From the NCBI GenBank assembly GCA_964019425.1, contig OZ025780.1, forward strand, positions 1,754,001-1,818,000: a stretch of DNA of 64,000 bases, in the 5' to 3' direction. Source of the DNA: Flectonema sp. DT1601. Taxonomy: Eukaryota > Euglenozoa > Diplonemea > Diplonemida > Diplonemidae. The notes beneath the pieces are model-generated. The model did not search any database. It worked only from the letters and a program-made list of their open reading frames with translations, and was not told where the DNA came from. The translations under genes and the position numbers were made by a program. Positions 1-10,065 of the stretch are shown piece after piece (position 1 is the stretch's first letter; every line of letters starts with the position of its first letter).

Positions 1-1415
1 TTACTCCCAGAACACATCTTAATTACCGGCATTGAAATCTTATATCTCCTCGTAATAGTGGGAGAGGCACTGGTTGTAACCACCTCCTTCTCGATGTATA
101 AATTTCACAGCGACCCTCCAATACAAGAGGTACTCTGGTTCACATTCGCAACCATAGTTAACTTAGTATTTGTGTTGAGTAGATTTTGTTCTGCGAAATT
201 GGTTGGCTGGCAGTTGATTGATGACGATGCCAGGGCTATTAGAAATATATATTTTCGAAGTTGGTTTGTTTTTGATATTGGTTTCGGTTTTCCCTACGAC
301 ATCCTAGCATATTTATCATCATTTATACTACTGTACAGAGTAATGCAAGTTGTTAGGTGTTTGAAGTTATTCAGAGCTGGATCGTTGTTCAGACCTTCAA
401 ACCCGTTGTATAATCGGAGATATGTTCCTTTTTTATCATTTTGTTGGGTTGTAATTATACATCACGGGATTGCATGTGTTCATATGTTAATCAGAAGAAA
501 GAATAGCAACATAGATGACTACATAGAATCAATTTATTGGTCAGTTCAGAGTACTACTTCAGTTGGGTATGGTGATATAACGGATCTCAATTCAAGAGAG
601 ATTCGATGCTATTCAGTGTTCGTTATGCTTGTTGGATCTGGTTTCTATGGATGGCTACTAGGAAACGTTTCATCGTATTTTATGAGTCAAGACATTTTCA
701 TGCAAAAACAAAATGAAATGCGATCAATGCTACTGTCACTTATGACTCGATACGACGTCTCTCTCGAAATTCAAAAAGAAGCAATGTGCATATATCCTTT
801 AATTTTGGGGGATACGGCAAATAATTTCACAGAAATACTGGAACTATTTCCTCCTTATATGCAAGAAAAAATCTCTTTACAGGTTCGATTGAAATTGCTT
901 AGACAGGTTCCTATGTTTCGTAATGCGGAAAGTTTCATTTTAGAACAATTGGCGTGTAAGTTGACGAGGCACATTATTGATCCAGACGTTCTAATCATAG
1001 AAATTAATGATGTTGGACAGGAAATGTTTTTTATATCGTCCGGAGCTGTTGAGGTACTTGTTCCTGTCGATGGAGCATACAAACAACTTGTCTTATTACG
1101 AGATGGTTCTTGGTTTGGTGAAATTGCTATTCTCAGAGAATCTCGTCGCACTGCGGCGGTTAACACGGTAACAACATGTGACTTATTCATGTTGACGAAG
1201 GAAGACTTCTTAGAAATATTTGAGATGTTTCCGGACTCTACTTTTAGACAAGCCATCGTAGAGGAAGTTGAAAAAAGAATTAAAGTTCTCGAACCGAACG
1301 AGCCAGAACCAGAGGCATCACCTGAAATGGAAACACCAGTCGTGTCCATAGAAAGAGGAATGAGCGCATTGGTTGATTCTACGGTGATCCTAGATGCCAT
1401 GAGGTATGTTTTTTT

Positions 1416-1447
<32 letters not shown>

Positions 1448-1921
1448 CACTATTAAAGAAATAAATAGGGAAAAGAAAAAAAAAATTCAAACACAGCGAC
1501 GGAGAAGCTCCAAATTTACAGAATTTCAAATTCGGTTCTTGTGTTGTATGTGATATGTGATTACTTTTAATATAACTCTTTTAATAAAGTAATAAATAGA
1601 ATCCAAACAAAACTATTACAGGGAATGTTTAACGTACCAGAAGATGCTGAGGAAGCAGTTCCAGTACCTCCTCTGACTTCTACACAAAATAAAACTGATC
1701 AGGGATTAGTATTACCGCCAGCACTACTCCCAAGATCTGAATCGTACACAGTTGAGTCGAAGTCTCCCAGGCATGGACGTTCTCTGGCGGTGGATACGCG
1801 GCTTGACTCTGGTCTGGCGTCTCCACGTCACCTTGCACCAGAACCCCGGTCACCTTCCCAGATGAGAATGAAGCGTGCTACTAGAGCTTTGGTGTATGCG
1901 AATAGAGCTCTGAAAAGATGA
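1..1921 (+). CDS. cyclic-nucleotide-binding K+ channel, 3' part
   Basis: The reading frame is open from base 1, so the gene begins outside the window. It encodes a plasma-membrane channel of the HCN/EAG/plant-Shaker type. A basic S4-like stretch (RVMQVVRCLKLFR) is followed by S5, a pore helix with the K+ selectivity filter TTSVGYGD, S6, a C-linker, and a cyclic-nucleotide-binding domain with the phosphate-binding cassette FGEIAILRESRRTA. The last exon (1622-1921) gives a Pro/Ser-rich tail ending TRALVYANRALKR. An intron with a long T run separates the parts. The best-looking donor (GTATGT at 1404) with the acceptor ending at 1621 does not keep the tail frame open. A phase-0 donor at 1384 does, so the junction is uncertain. 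Channel identity is firm; ligand and gating are not known. Confidence 0.85.
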
Positions 1922-3419
1922 TATATGCCGTTGAAATTTATTCGCTGCTATTTTTTTTTTTTTTTTTGTACCGACGTAGTCGGAGAAGAAACTATTCAGG
2001 TTGAAAGCCGATATTTCTTATAGTCATGATTTATTTTTCCCGTGCGACAGGATTTTGTCTGCGTTCAACGATATATAAGATTAATCTGAATGGTTTTTTT
2101 TGGATTGTGACTACACTCAGTAGCGACTTTTTAATCAGCCGTTCTGTATCGATATTTAGCTTTCGTTTGTTTTTATTTACAATTATTAAAACTGCGAATT
2201 AATTGTGTAATAAAGCCCGCGTAATAACTTTTTTTTATCGATCAGTATTTAGGCTGCTGTCGCGCTGTTTATTCCCTCTTCCCTCCCTCATGGAACCTTA
2301 AGAAAAATATCAATTCATATCCCAACCCCCTCCTTTTTTTTTTTTTAAATTTCATTTAATAAAGAATTATTTTTTATTTTTTATGTTTTTTTTTTTTTTT
2401 TTTTTTTTTTGACAAAGTAATTAATAGATAAAAACCAAAAGCTCTGCCGCCCCTCGTAGATTATGGCTGATTTAATGAGCCGTCTGCAGACCTCGATGTG
2501 ATCCATTTACTCATATGACTGGCTTTGGTTTCCCAGGGCTTTATATGTAATTGAATAACTCGATTCTGAACTGCACTGAATGACAACACAGAATAGATGT
2601 GTACGCAGATAGTTAGAAATAATTATTATAATGTAGAGTCTGTTATGAAATTTGTTGATTGTTTGCCTACTTTTATTATAAATTACTAAATGTAGTCTCT
2701 GTAGTACGCTAAGAATGCCTGTCGGCTCGTACCCCTTTTTCTTTTTTTTGACATTTACAAGTTGTGCTTTCCAGCACAGAGATTTCTTTTTTTATTTTTA
2801 TTTTGTTCGTTAGTCGTCTTATTTATTTATACTATTTTCTTCTTCTTTTTTTTTTTAAAATTATATTTTTCATGTAACTGAATCCATTCATCTTTCCAAC
2901 AGTCGTCTGTTCAAAATTCGGAATAGAAGCAACCTTAAGGGAAAATAATTAATCTGGTTTGAATGTCCTTATAATTTATTTATTTGTGATAACTCCTAAA
3001 CACAGAAGAGATGCGTATGCCGGTAAGTTATCAACTTCTTATGTGGAGTTGGTGTTGACAAACAGCAGAACCAATTTCCAGAATTTGTTACAAAGTTCTC
3101 GTATTGAGAAATCATCGTTAGGTTTGTGTTCTGAAGTTAAGTCGCTTGACTTTTTCAGATTTTTTTTTTTTTTTTTTGTTCTTTTTTTTGAATGATAATA
3201 ATTCCAATGAATTTCTTCGTAATTGTGTTTCCCTGTTTCTACAGACGTGTCAGAGTACTCAGATATTCGACAACAACAGAACTCGACTTCTCAATGTTAG
3301 TTCAGATTCACATGTCTTCTGTATAGTGCTTCAATATTATTGAAACCTTTTCGTAATCGACATGAGGTTCTATTCATCATTAATAGTTTTCAGTAAAACA
3401 GGACTCAGCAGTACTTATA
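1922..3419. other. intergenic region with repeat copy and weak ORFs
   Basis: This AT-rich stretch holds many T runs and one copy of a short poly(A)-tailed repeat (1951-2093). Around 2959-3343 there are short open frames and splice-like signals (GTAAGT near 3021, a TTTCTACAG near 3243), but no frame could be joined into a convincing protein. Part of this may be leader or intron sequence of the following gene. Confidence 0.5.
1951..2093 (-). repeat. poly(A)-tailed short repeat family, copy A
   Basis: Read on the - strand, this segment runs from CCATTCAGAT through a conserved body to a terminal hairpin (CCGACTACGTCGG, five-base stem) and then a poly(A) run. Copies B (19752-19905, - strand) and C (26996-27143, + strand) share the order and most of the bases. 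Copy A is the most diverged. It resembles a SINE or a retroposed small RNA; no tRNA-like promoter boxes were recognised. Confidence 0.7.
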
Positions 3420-4262
3420 ATGATCGATAAAGTAGTTAAAACAGGTAGTTTTAGAAGGGTCACTGAACTATGCGGTGCCTTAATATCTCAAGGTAAATCC
3501 CTTCAAAGAGACTCTCTAAGAGTACTCTATCGAAGACCGTTCACAGTATCAGATGACATGTTGATAGCAAAGAATGTTGTTGGTTGGCATCATTCTGCAT
3601 TTGGATGGAGTAAATCAAACAACCCTGATCACTCGATGTTACTTCATTGGTTAAGAGAAAATGAATTGTTATTTAGACAAGTTTTTAATGGATTACCTTA
3701 TGAAAAGAGAACTGCTGACTATCAGATTCTCATAAAGTCATTTGGTAACCCTGACAACATATCATCCATCATGAGTGAGTTACATAAAATTAACGGAAGG
3801 CTCAACAGTGACATTTACGCAGAAATTATCAGATGCTGTGAAGAGGCTACCGCAGAAGCAATTTTCATAAACTTAGATAAACTGCAAATATCGACTACCC
3901 GATCCTGTTATGAAGCAATGATGGATGTTTATGTCAGCAGCAAAAACACCACCGGAGCTCTACTGCTTTACTCAAAGATGAGACAATCTTGCTTCCTTCC
4001 AAGTGGTAACATATACAAAAACATTATTCGGTGTGTAATAATTGATAGTTCTCTCCCAACGGAGATTGCTTCTGAAGCATTCCATTCGGCTGTCTTGCAG
4101 GGATTTGCCAGAAAACGTATTTTCGAAGAAATTATCGAACTGTACTCTTCTAGAGGTGAGGTGATGCCACAACGAGTTAGAGATGCTGTTGAGAAACATG
4201 GAACTGTTTTGAAGGGGTTTACTTCTATGCAGTATAATTCTTTTTCTGATAACTTAAAGTAG
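3420..4262 (+). CDS. PPR-like helical-repeat protein
   Basis: This intronless frame encodes 280 residues. Two or three degenerate pentatricopeptide-like helix pairs can be seen, the clearest around residues 165-205 (SCYEAMMDVYVSSKNTTGAL and the following helix). PPR proteins usually bind RNA in mitochondria or plastids. A clear targeting peptide is not visible, though the first 50 residues are basic. A TTTTCAG acceptor ends at 3393, 26 bases before the ATG. The tetraspanin-like gene starts 82 bases after the stop. The family call is tentative because the repeats are few and weak. Confidence 0.5.
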   Translation: MIDKVVKTGSFRRVTELCGALISQGKSLQRDSLRVLYRRPFTVSDDMLIAKNVVGWHHSAFGWSKSNNPDHSMLLHWLRENELLFRQVFNGLPYEKRTADYQILIKSFGNPDNISSIMSELHKINGRLNSDIYAEIIRCCEEATAEAIFINLDKLQISTTRSCYEAMMDVYVSSKNTTGALLLYSKMRQSCFLPSGNIYKNIIRCVIIDSSLPTEIASEAFHSAVLQGFARKRIFEEIIELYSSRGEVMPQRVRDAVEKHGTVLKGFTSMQYNSFSDNLK

Positions 4263-4344
4263 CAGAGTCGGCTACTTTCGTCCTTCAGTGTCTTTTATTG
4301 TTCATTTCCCTTCACAGCAAACAGTTGTAACACAAGTTTTTAAC

Positions 4345-4825
4345 ATGATCGCTAAAACATCAGTATCCACTAGAAGGGCATACATTACTCTGTTCTTTGC
4401 TACATTCTTGGTATGTGTTCTATAAGGGTTTCTTTAATCTTTTAAAAGTTTTGTATAAATAAATAAACAAACAGGTCGCATATGGACTTGCTTTGATTGC
4501 CATGCATGGCTTTGCATCGTCAACAGACTACACGCTACTTCCTTTTGCCGTGACGATGACTGCAGTTGGTATTCTTGGAGTTGTCGCGGCGATTACGAAA
4601 GATCGTCAGCTTGTTATAATTCTGATGAACTGTCTTCTAGGACTTGCAGTCATCACCTTTCAGGCTGTGTACTACAAGTTGTCAGCAAAAAAGAAGGCTT
4701 GTCCTGAACTTGCTTCACACTTTGAGGCTCACAAGGACTCCATCTTTCTGGAGACCCTACCAGGAATGTTTGTTGAGGTGAGTTCCCAGGTATGAATATA
4801 TCTTAATTTTCAACTTTTCTGGGGG

Positions 4826-4857
<32 letters not shown>

Positions 4858-5200
4858 GATTCACTTCACGCTCACTGTTGATATGAAGACACTTGGAGAA
4901 TGCGAGAAGAGAGTTCACACGATGTGGATATACGCTATTTGTATTTTAGTTGATATTTTAATCAGTCTTCAAGTGTGTCTCTGGTATGTATTTTAACAGC
5001 ATGTGGTTGGCTGTTAGTATATTTTATTTTTTTTTAAAAAAATTAAATCAATCAGGCGATTCCTTTCTGCCATCAAGGACGAAGAAAAGGCGGCAGCACA
5101 ACTGGCGTTGGATGAAGAAGAAGAAGAAGAAGAAGAAGAGTTGCTTTCTGTTAAGGAAGATCCCCCAATGCCTCCACAGAGGCCAGTTTATTTTTTGTGA
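4345..5200 (+). CDS. tetraspanin-like four-TM membrane protein
   Basis: Four exons are inferred: 4345-4410, 4475-4777 (or 4789), 4859-4983 and 5056-5200, all with GT-AG introns and frames that agree. The product is about 212 residues. It has a short basic N-terminus, hydrophobic segments near residues 15-30, 40-57 and 64-84, an extracytoplasmic loop of about 50 residues, a fourth hydrophobic segment (WIYAICILVDILISLQVCLW) and an acidic tail with a run of Glu ending PPQRPVYFL. The topology is that of a small tetraspanin, but the CCG motif and loop cysteines of true tetraspanins are not evident. The long A run at 4827-4854 lies inside intron 2. Two in-frame donors 12 bases apart (4778 and 4790) could add VSSQ. 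Confidence 0.7.
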
Positions 5201-7304
5201 TATTTTTTCTTTCTTTTTTTTTGAAAAAGTGAAATGACTTCACTTGGCAAAATACGTGTCCAAAGTCCTTCACCAATATTGTGTTTTTTTTAAAGTCTTC
5301 GTATTTTTGAAAAATAAACATATGCGGGTTTTTTTTTTCCTCTTTTTTTTTTCGTTGTTTTTTTTCCCCCCTCCTGTCACTCTTTTTTATTTTGGAATCT
5401 TTTCGAAACTCCCCTCATATTTGACCCGATTGCAACCACGTCGTCACTCCTCATAATTTGAATGTAGCTTTATTTTTAATTATTTGGTACAACCACTTGT
5501 TAAGTAATTAAGTCATTGTAATACCCTCTCTCATATGTCCAGAAAGGTGTCGAAAAAGATGGGGGAAAAAAAAAAAAAAAAGAAAAAGAAAAGAAATGAA
5601 GAAAAAAAAAAAAGGATGTAACCCGTTGATTGTTAATTCCTCGATGGTGGGTAAACGGTCTTTTTTTTGGTTGTTCTCGTCATTAAAACAACGCGGTCTC
5701 TTCATGAAGGGATGGTTGTAAAGAGGACTATATATTTTTTTTTTTTTTTTTTTTTGTATTTTTTTATATTGTGCTACTGCTACTGAAATCTAGCCTCAAA
5801 AAAACCCCTCGTAGTAGTTTCCGGCGCATATGTTACATAACACTTTTACGTATTATTTTTTTTTTTTTTGGCATGATGAAAGAAGGGGAAAAAAAAAAAG
5901 AAGAAAAAAAAAAAAAAAAAAAGGGAATGAATTCCATACCCTTTTGTTGTTCTAATTATTATGAACATATAAATTTTTTTTTCGATTATGCTCGTTTTCT
6001 TTATGTGGTAAAAACTACGTCTTTTTTTTGCGGAAATAAATGGGTCAGCAAGTGACGTCAGTAGATCTCCTGCTTTGTTTTTCTTATTTTTGCACGCAAC
6101 ATCATGAGATCCAAGATACGTCAGAGACTCTTGGCACCAATATTTCTCACTCTCCTCACGTAAATCGTTAGCCAGAATCTATTTTTTTTTGTTGTTGTTT
6201 TTTTTCTCCTCTTCTGTATTGTAACAAATGCAGTATATATCAACGACTATATCAACTGCGATTATGAATAGAAGAGGGGAAAAAAAAAAAAAAAACTCAT
6301 AAGAACCCACGAATATTAAAAACGCATATTCGTAGAACGGAAAAAAGAACAAAAAAAAAAAAAAAAAAAGATAAAAATGAAAAGTCCCTTTGCTGGGTTG
6401 GTTGTAAATCTTAGCATCCCTTTTAGTTCGTTATTGGTGTTTTGTTTGTCTAAGTGAACCTTATCCTTACGACAATGGCTAAACAAAAGATTGTAGGAAT
6501 ATAGAGTGATTCTCATTCCTGGTTTTTTTTGTCAGTTTTGTTAGTTTGCCATTTCCTCCTAGGCGAGGACGGAATCTTACAGTTCTTGACTCTGATGGTG
6601 CGATTTCTGCGATCAAGCACGGGGGGGTTTTATTTTTCTTCTTCCCTTCTTCCCTTTTTTTTGTAAATGCAAAAGTTACGATGAGCTTTAGGAAGTGAAA
6701 TAAATAGTTTGCGAAAAATGGACGTGTACTGGATTGGTGTAGCCAGCACACGGTTTCTGTTCATGTTAGTTGACTAATGCGATTCCTTTTTTTTTTAAGC
6801 TCCTTTAAGAGAAAAAAAAAAAAAAAACCGAAAAGTAATTTCTTTTCGTTGAACAATGTGTGTAACGCTTGACCGTTCGCAACCGAACGCAAGAACCAGA
6901 ATATCTTAATTATGTTCCCTTCTTCATGTATAGTGATGCATTGTTGAAAATGTCAAAAAAAAAAAAAAAAAAAAAAAAACTTGTTTCTGCTTTGTTTGTT
7001 TTTTTTTTTTTTTTGTTGTTGTTTAAAAAAACTGTCTTACCTATTCTCTGTGTCGATATTACCGAGTTTCAGGTCTGGGTAGCTTGTTGAGCGAAGATAC
7101 ATGAGCTGAGCTCAAAGTAAAATTAAATATTTTTGCCTATTTTCATATCCACGTTCTCCATTCATTCCCTACCGCCACCTCCTTCGTAGTTGCTCCCAAA
7201 TGATGACAAGGTCTGTACTGAACGCGATTTTCATTATTATTATATATTTTCTTTTTTTTCAATCTGCGAAAAAATTTATATTCAATTGTTTTTCTTTATT
7301 ACAG

Positions 7305-7386
7305 CCATCTACACTGCGGAGAGAACGTACTTCAACAATCCATTCGAAATCTTCGGATATGGCTACGGATTGGGTCCTCTGTTACT
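7305..7386 (+). other. candidate exon upstream of the b5 reductase
   Basis: This 82-base stretch lies between a pyrimidine-rich acceptor (TTATTACAG) and a consensus donor (GTGAGT at 7387). In one frame it reads IYTAERTYFNNPFEIFGYG followed by YGLGPLL. Joining it at 7533 keeps the frame open through SLSNLI into the reductase ATG. It could be an N-terminal extension or an alternative leader exon. No start codon or partner exon upstream was found, so it stays a candidate. Confidence 0.35.
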
Positions 7387-7433
7387 GTGAGTAACACAGC
7401 ACTCATAATATACAGTAACGTTGGATTATATAA
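7379..7433 (+). repeat. duplicated 55-60 bp segment, copy 1
   Basis: This segment begins TCTGTTACTGTGAGT and ends with the core GTAACGTTGGATTA. A related segment lies at 9712-9772 in the same orientation, with roughly three quarters of bases matching by eye. One copy sits on each side of the reductase gene. Confidence 0.5.
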
Positions 7434-7551
7434 CTAGCGTTGTTTCATCTTAGCCCGAAACCAACTTGTTTGTTGTCCTACGAAATTTTGCTTTTTTTTT
7501 GATTGACTACTGGCCTACTTTTTTTCCCCCAGTTCTTTATCAAATTTAATC

Positions 7552-8397
7552 ATGTCGGCGTATGTCGCAATTGGTATGGCCATGGGAGGAGCCCTCGTCG
7601 TGCAGTCAATTCGTTCTCTTTTAAAGAAGAGAAAGACTACTTTAAAAGGACCAAGAGAGAAGGTTGAATTAGAATTAGTTTCAAGAGAGGATTTGAGTCA
7701 TAACTCACGTTTGTTTACCTTTGCGCTTCCGGGACCAGATTGGAGACTTGGACTTCCTGTTGGACAGCACGTATCGTTATACTGTACCGTTGAAGGTAAG
7801 TTAGTTATCAGAGCTTACACACCTGTCACAAATGATGCCACTCGCGGTGTTGTCAAACTCGCTATTAAAGTCTACCCTGACGGTAAAATGACTCAGTACC
7901 TCGAAAAAATGAAAGTTGGTGAAAAGATGTTATTTGCTGGGCCAAAGGGTGAATTTGAATACAAGGGAAACGGAAAGTTCACAATAAAGGGAAAGAGTAG
8001 TCAAGTTGATCACTTCGGAATGATTGCTGGTGGGTCAGGTATCACTCCTGTTCTTCAGATTATTGAAGCTATTTATAACAACGAAAAAGACAAAACAAAA
8101 GTATCATTGATATACGCTAATCAGACCGAAGACGATATTCTTCTCAGAGAAACTTTAGAAGAAATGGCTGTTAACAGAAAAGGACAATTCAACTTTTACT
8201 TTACTCTCGACAGACCTGCTGATGATTGGACTCAAGGTAAGGGATTCATCACTGAAGCAATGATCAAAGAGAATCTTCCACCTTCTACCGATGACACTAT
8301 CGTTCTGATGTGTGGACCACCTCCGATGTTGAAATATGCGTGTGAACCAAACCTCACTGCTCTTGGATACTCTGCTCAGCAAAAATTCGTTTTCTAA
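7552..8397 (+). CDS. NADH-cytochrome b5 reductase
   Basis: A 281-residue FAD/NADH oxidoreductase that passes electrons from NADH to cytochrome b5, usually at the ER or outer mitochondrial membrane, for lipid desaturation and sterol synthesis. An N-terminal membrane anchor (about residues 5-22) is followed by basic residues. The FAD-binding motif RAYTPVT is at about 88-94. The NADH-binding motif GGSGITP is at about 160-166, and CGPPPM at about 254-259. The C-terminus ends in the aromatic residue F as is usual in the family. The length is normal and there is no intron in the coding part. The ATG at 7552 follows a CCCCCAG acceptor by 19 bases. An upstream exon (7305-7386) could extend the N-terminus. 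Confidence 0.94.
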   Translation: MSAYVAIGMAMGGALVVQSIRSLLKKRKTTLKGPREKVELELVSREDLSHNSRLFTFALPGPDWRLGLPVGQHVSLYCTVEGKLVIRAYTPVTNDATRGVVKLAIKVYPDGKMTQYLEKMKVGEKMLFAGPKGEFEYKGNGKFTIKGKSSQVDHFGMIAGGSGITPVLQIIEAIYNNEKDKTKVSLIYANQTEDDILLRETLEEMAVNRKGQFNFYFTLDRPADDWTQGKGFITEAMIKENLPPSTDDTIVLMCGPPPMLKYACEPNLTALGYSAQQKFVF

Positions 8398-10065
8398 GCA
8401 GTCTGTTTAGTTTGATTAAATGAAAAAAAAAAAATTATAAAAGTGTTGTATTACTTTCCTCTACCGTGTTCAATTGTGTCGCATAATTCGTAGAGCCACT
8501 CAAGGCATCTTCCCAAGACGGTTGTTGAAAGAATAATATCAATGCAGGGAAAAAAAAAAAAAAAAAGAATATAACTTTGTTGCAATCACATTATTTGGGC
8601 AGCTGCTGTAAGTTTTTGCTGCTCTCTCTCTCGTTGTTTTACGTCTGATCAAGGCCAGTCCATGGTATTCAGACAGGACTGGATCTTAAGGCGGATTACT
8701 TCCCCTTCTTGATTTTTAGTTTTTTTTTATTTTATTTTGTTTCCCTATCAATATATCAAGATAGCCATCCTAGCCTTTTTTTTCAATTTGGAGGGAACGG
8801 ATTTTTTCTACGAAAAACCGTTGCTTTTCTCTGATCCCAACCCCAAGAAAGAAAAAAAAAAAAAAGAGTCAGAAAAGAAAAACAAAAAAAAAACAAAAAC
8901 AAGGCAGATCAAGAAAAGGGAATTATCTATTCCGGCAAAAGCTAGATTGCGATTGTATTTAGCTGAAAGTGGGTTGTGATATCTTCTTCTCTCCTCTCTT
9001 GTTTTATTTTTTTGATTGACCTTTTTTTAAATATTCATAACGACTTTCCGTTAAAATACATTCAGTTTTTATAGCGTTCTGTGTAAAGTGTTTTTATTAA
9101 CCACCTTCAGCATTCTAGTTGGTCAGTTATATTTTGAAGAGGGACTCTAATTAGTTGACGTGTACTCATTGTTAAGGAAAATCTTTTCGATAAATAACTG
9201 TCTCTGATGGTGGAATATGTAATTTGTGTTAATTTTTTTTTTCTTTTTTTTTTTTCTTATGTTTCACAGGATGAGTCTTGAGTGGCTTTGTTACTTCCTG
9301 TGTGTACAAAAAAAAAAAAAAAAAAAAGTGAGCTAAGGGGAGAGTGCAGAAATGAAAAAAAAAAGTTAAAAATAACAAGGAAATAGCGTTCTGGTAACAA
9401 GAGTTGAATAAAACACCTTTTCTTAGATTACATGAGTGGTATTTAGGGCTCGTCACAGTGCTAGACCAAACTAATATCCGCGAATCTATCAAGTGTTGTG
9501 TTTGGTTTGTCATTTATTTATTATCAATGCTTGATTCTTTATTTGGAGGCGGCGGCCATTTGGCTGTTTTTTTTTTCTTCTTTTTTTCCCCGTTCACTGT
9601 AGTGCTGCAAACTGTTTAATCAAAAACTCTTTTTCTTTAAAAAAAGATGATTAAGAAGAAAAAAAAAAAAAAAAAAAAAATCACATTCAAGACCGAAAAC
9701 TATTTCTCCATTCTGTTGCAGTGAGTCACCCTCTTAGAGTATTAATACACCGTAACGTTGGATTAAATAAATAACTTACTAACATTCTCGCGGATTGTGG
9801 AGTTATTTATCTCTCTTGTTATTTTTTTAATTTTTTTTTTTTTTTTTTTTTTAAATTTTTGAATTTTGTATTCGGGCGTGGCTTACAAGAACCAAGTAGT
9901 TTATAGCAAAGTCTCACAATATTTCTCACCAAATCTCTTAAGACTATAAAAAAAAAAAAAAAAAAAGAAGAATATGGCGCCTTAAGAACGAGAATTACGT
10001 TGAGTAGCTTCCGTGAAAAAACTTTAAATAATATTTTTTTATTGAATCCAATACCAGCTCACGAA
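8398..10065. other. intergenic, A/T tracts and one short duplicated segment
   Basis: About 1.7 kb with long A and T tracts and no supported gene. The segment at 9712-9772 repeats part of the DNA upstream of the reductase. A tract ending ATACCAG lies eight bases before the next start. Confidence 0.6.
9712..9772 (+). repeat. duplicated 55-60 bp segment, copy 2
   Basis: This is the second copy of the segment at 7379-7433. It begins TCTGTTGCAGTGAGT and shares the core CGTAACGTTGGATTA. Function is unknown. Confidence 0.5.

Larger units (their letters stand above)
5201..7551. other. intergenic, homopolymer-rich; possible unassigned exons
   Basis: About 2.3 kb of T- and A-tract-rich DNA. Most open frames here are Phe or Lys runs from homopolymers. 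A GC-richer patch at 6550-6625 has an open + frame after an AG, but no family was recognised. The end of the region holds a better exon candidate (7305-7386). Confidence 0.5.

Noticed and set aside
855-1529. 224-codon open frame on the - strand over the channel gene
   Set aside because: It is the antisense of the channel coding region and an A/T tract; the + strand protein has clear domains.
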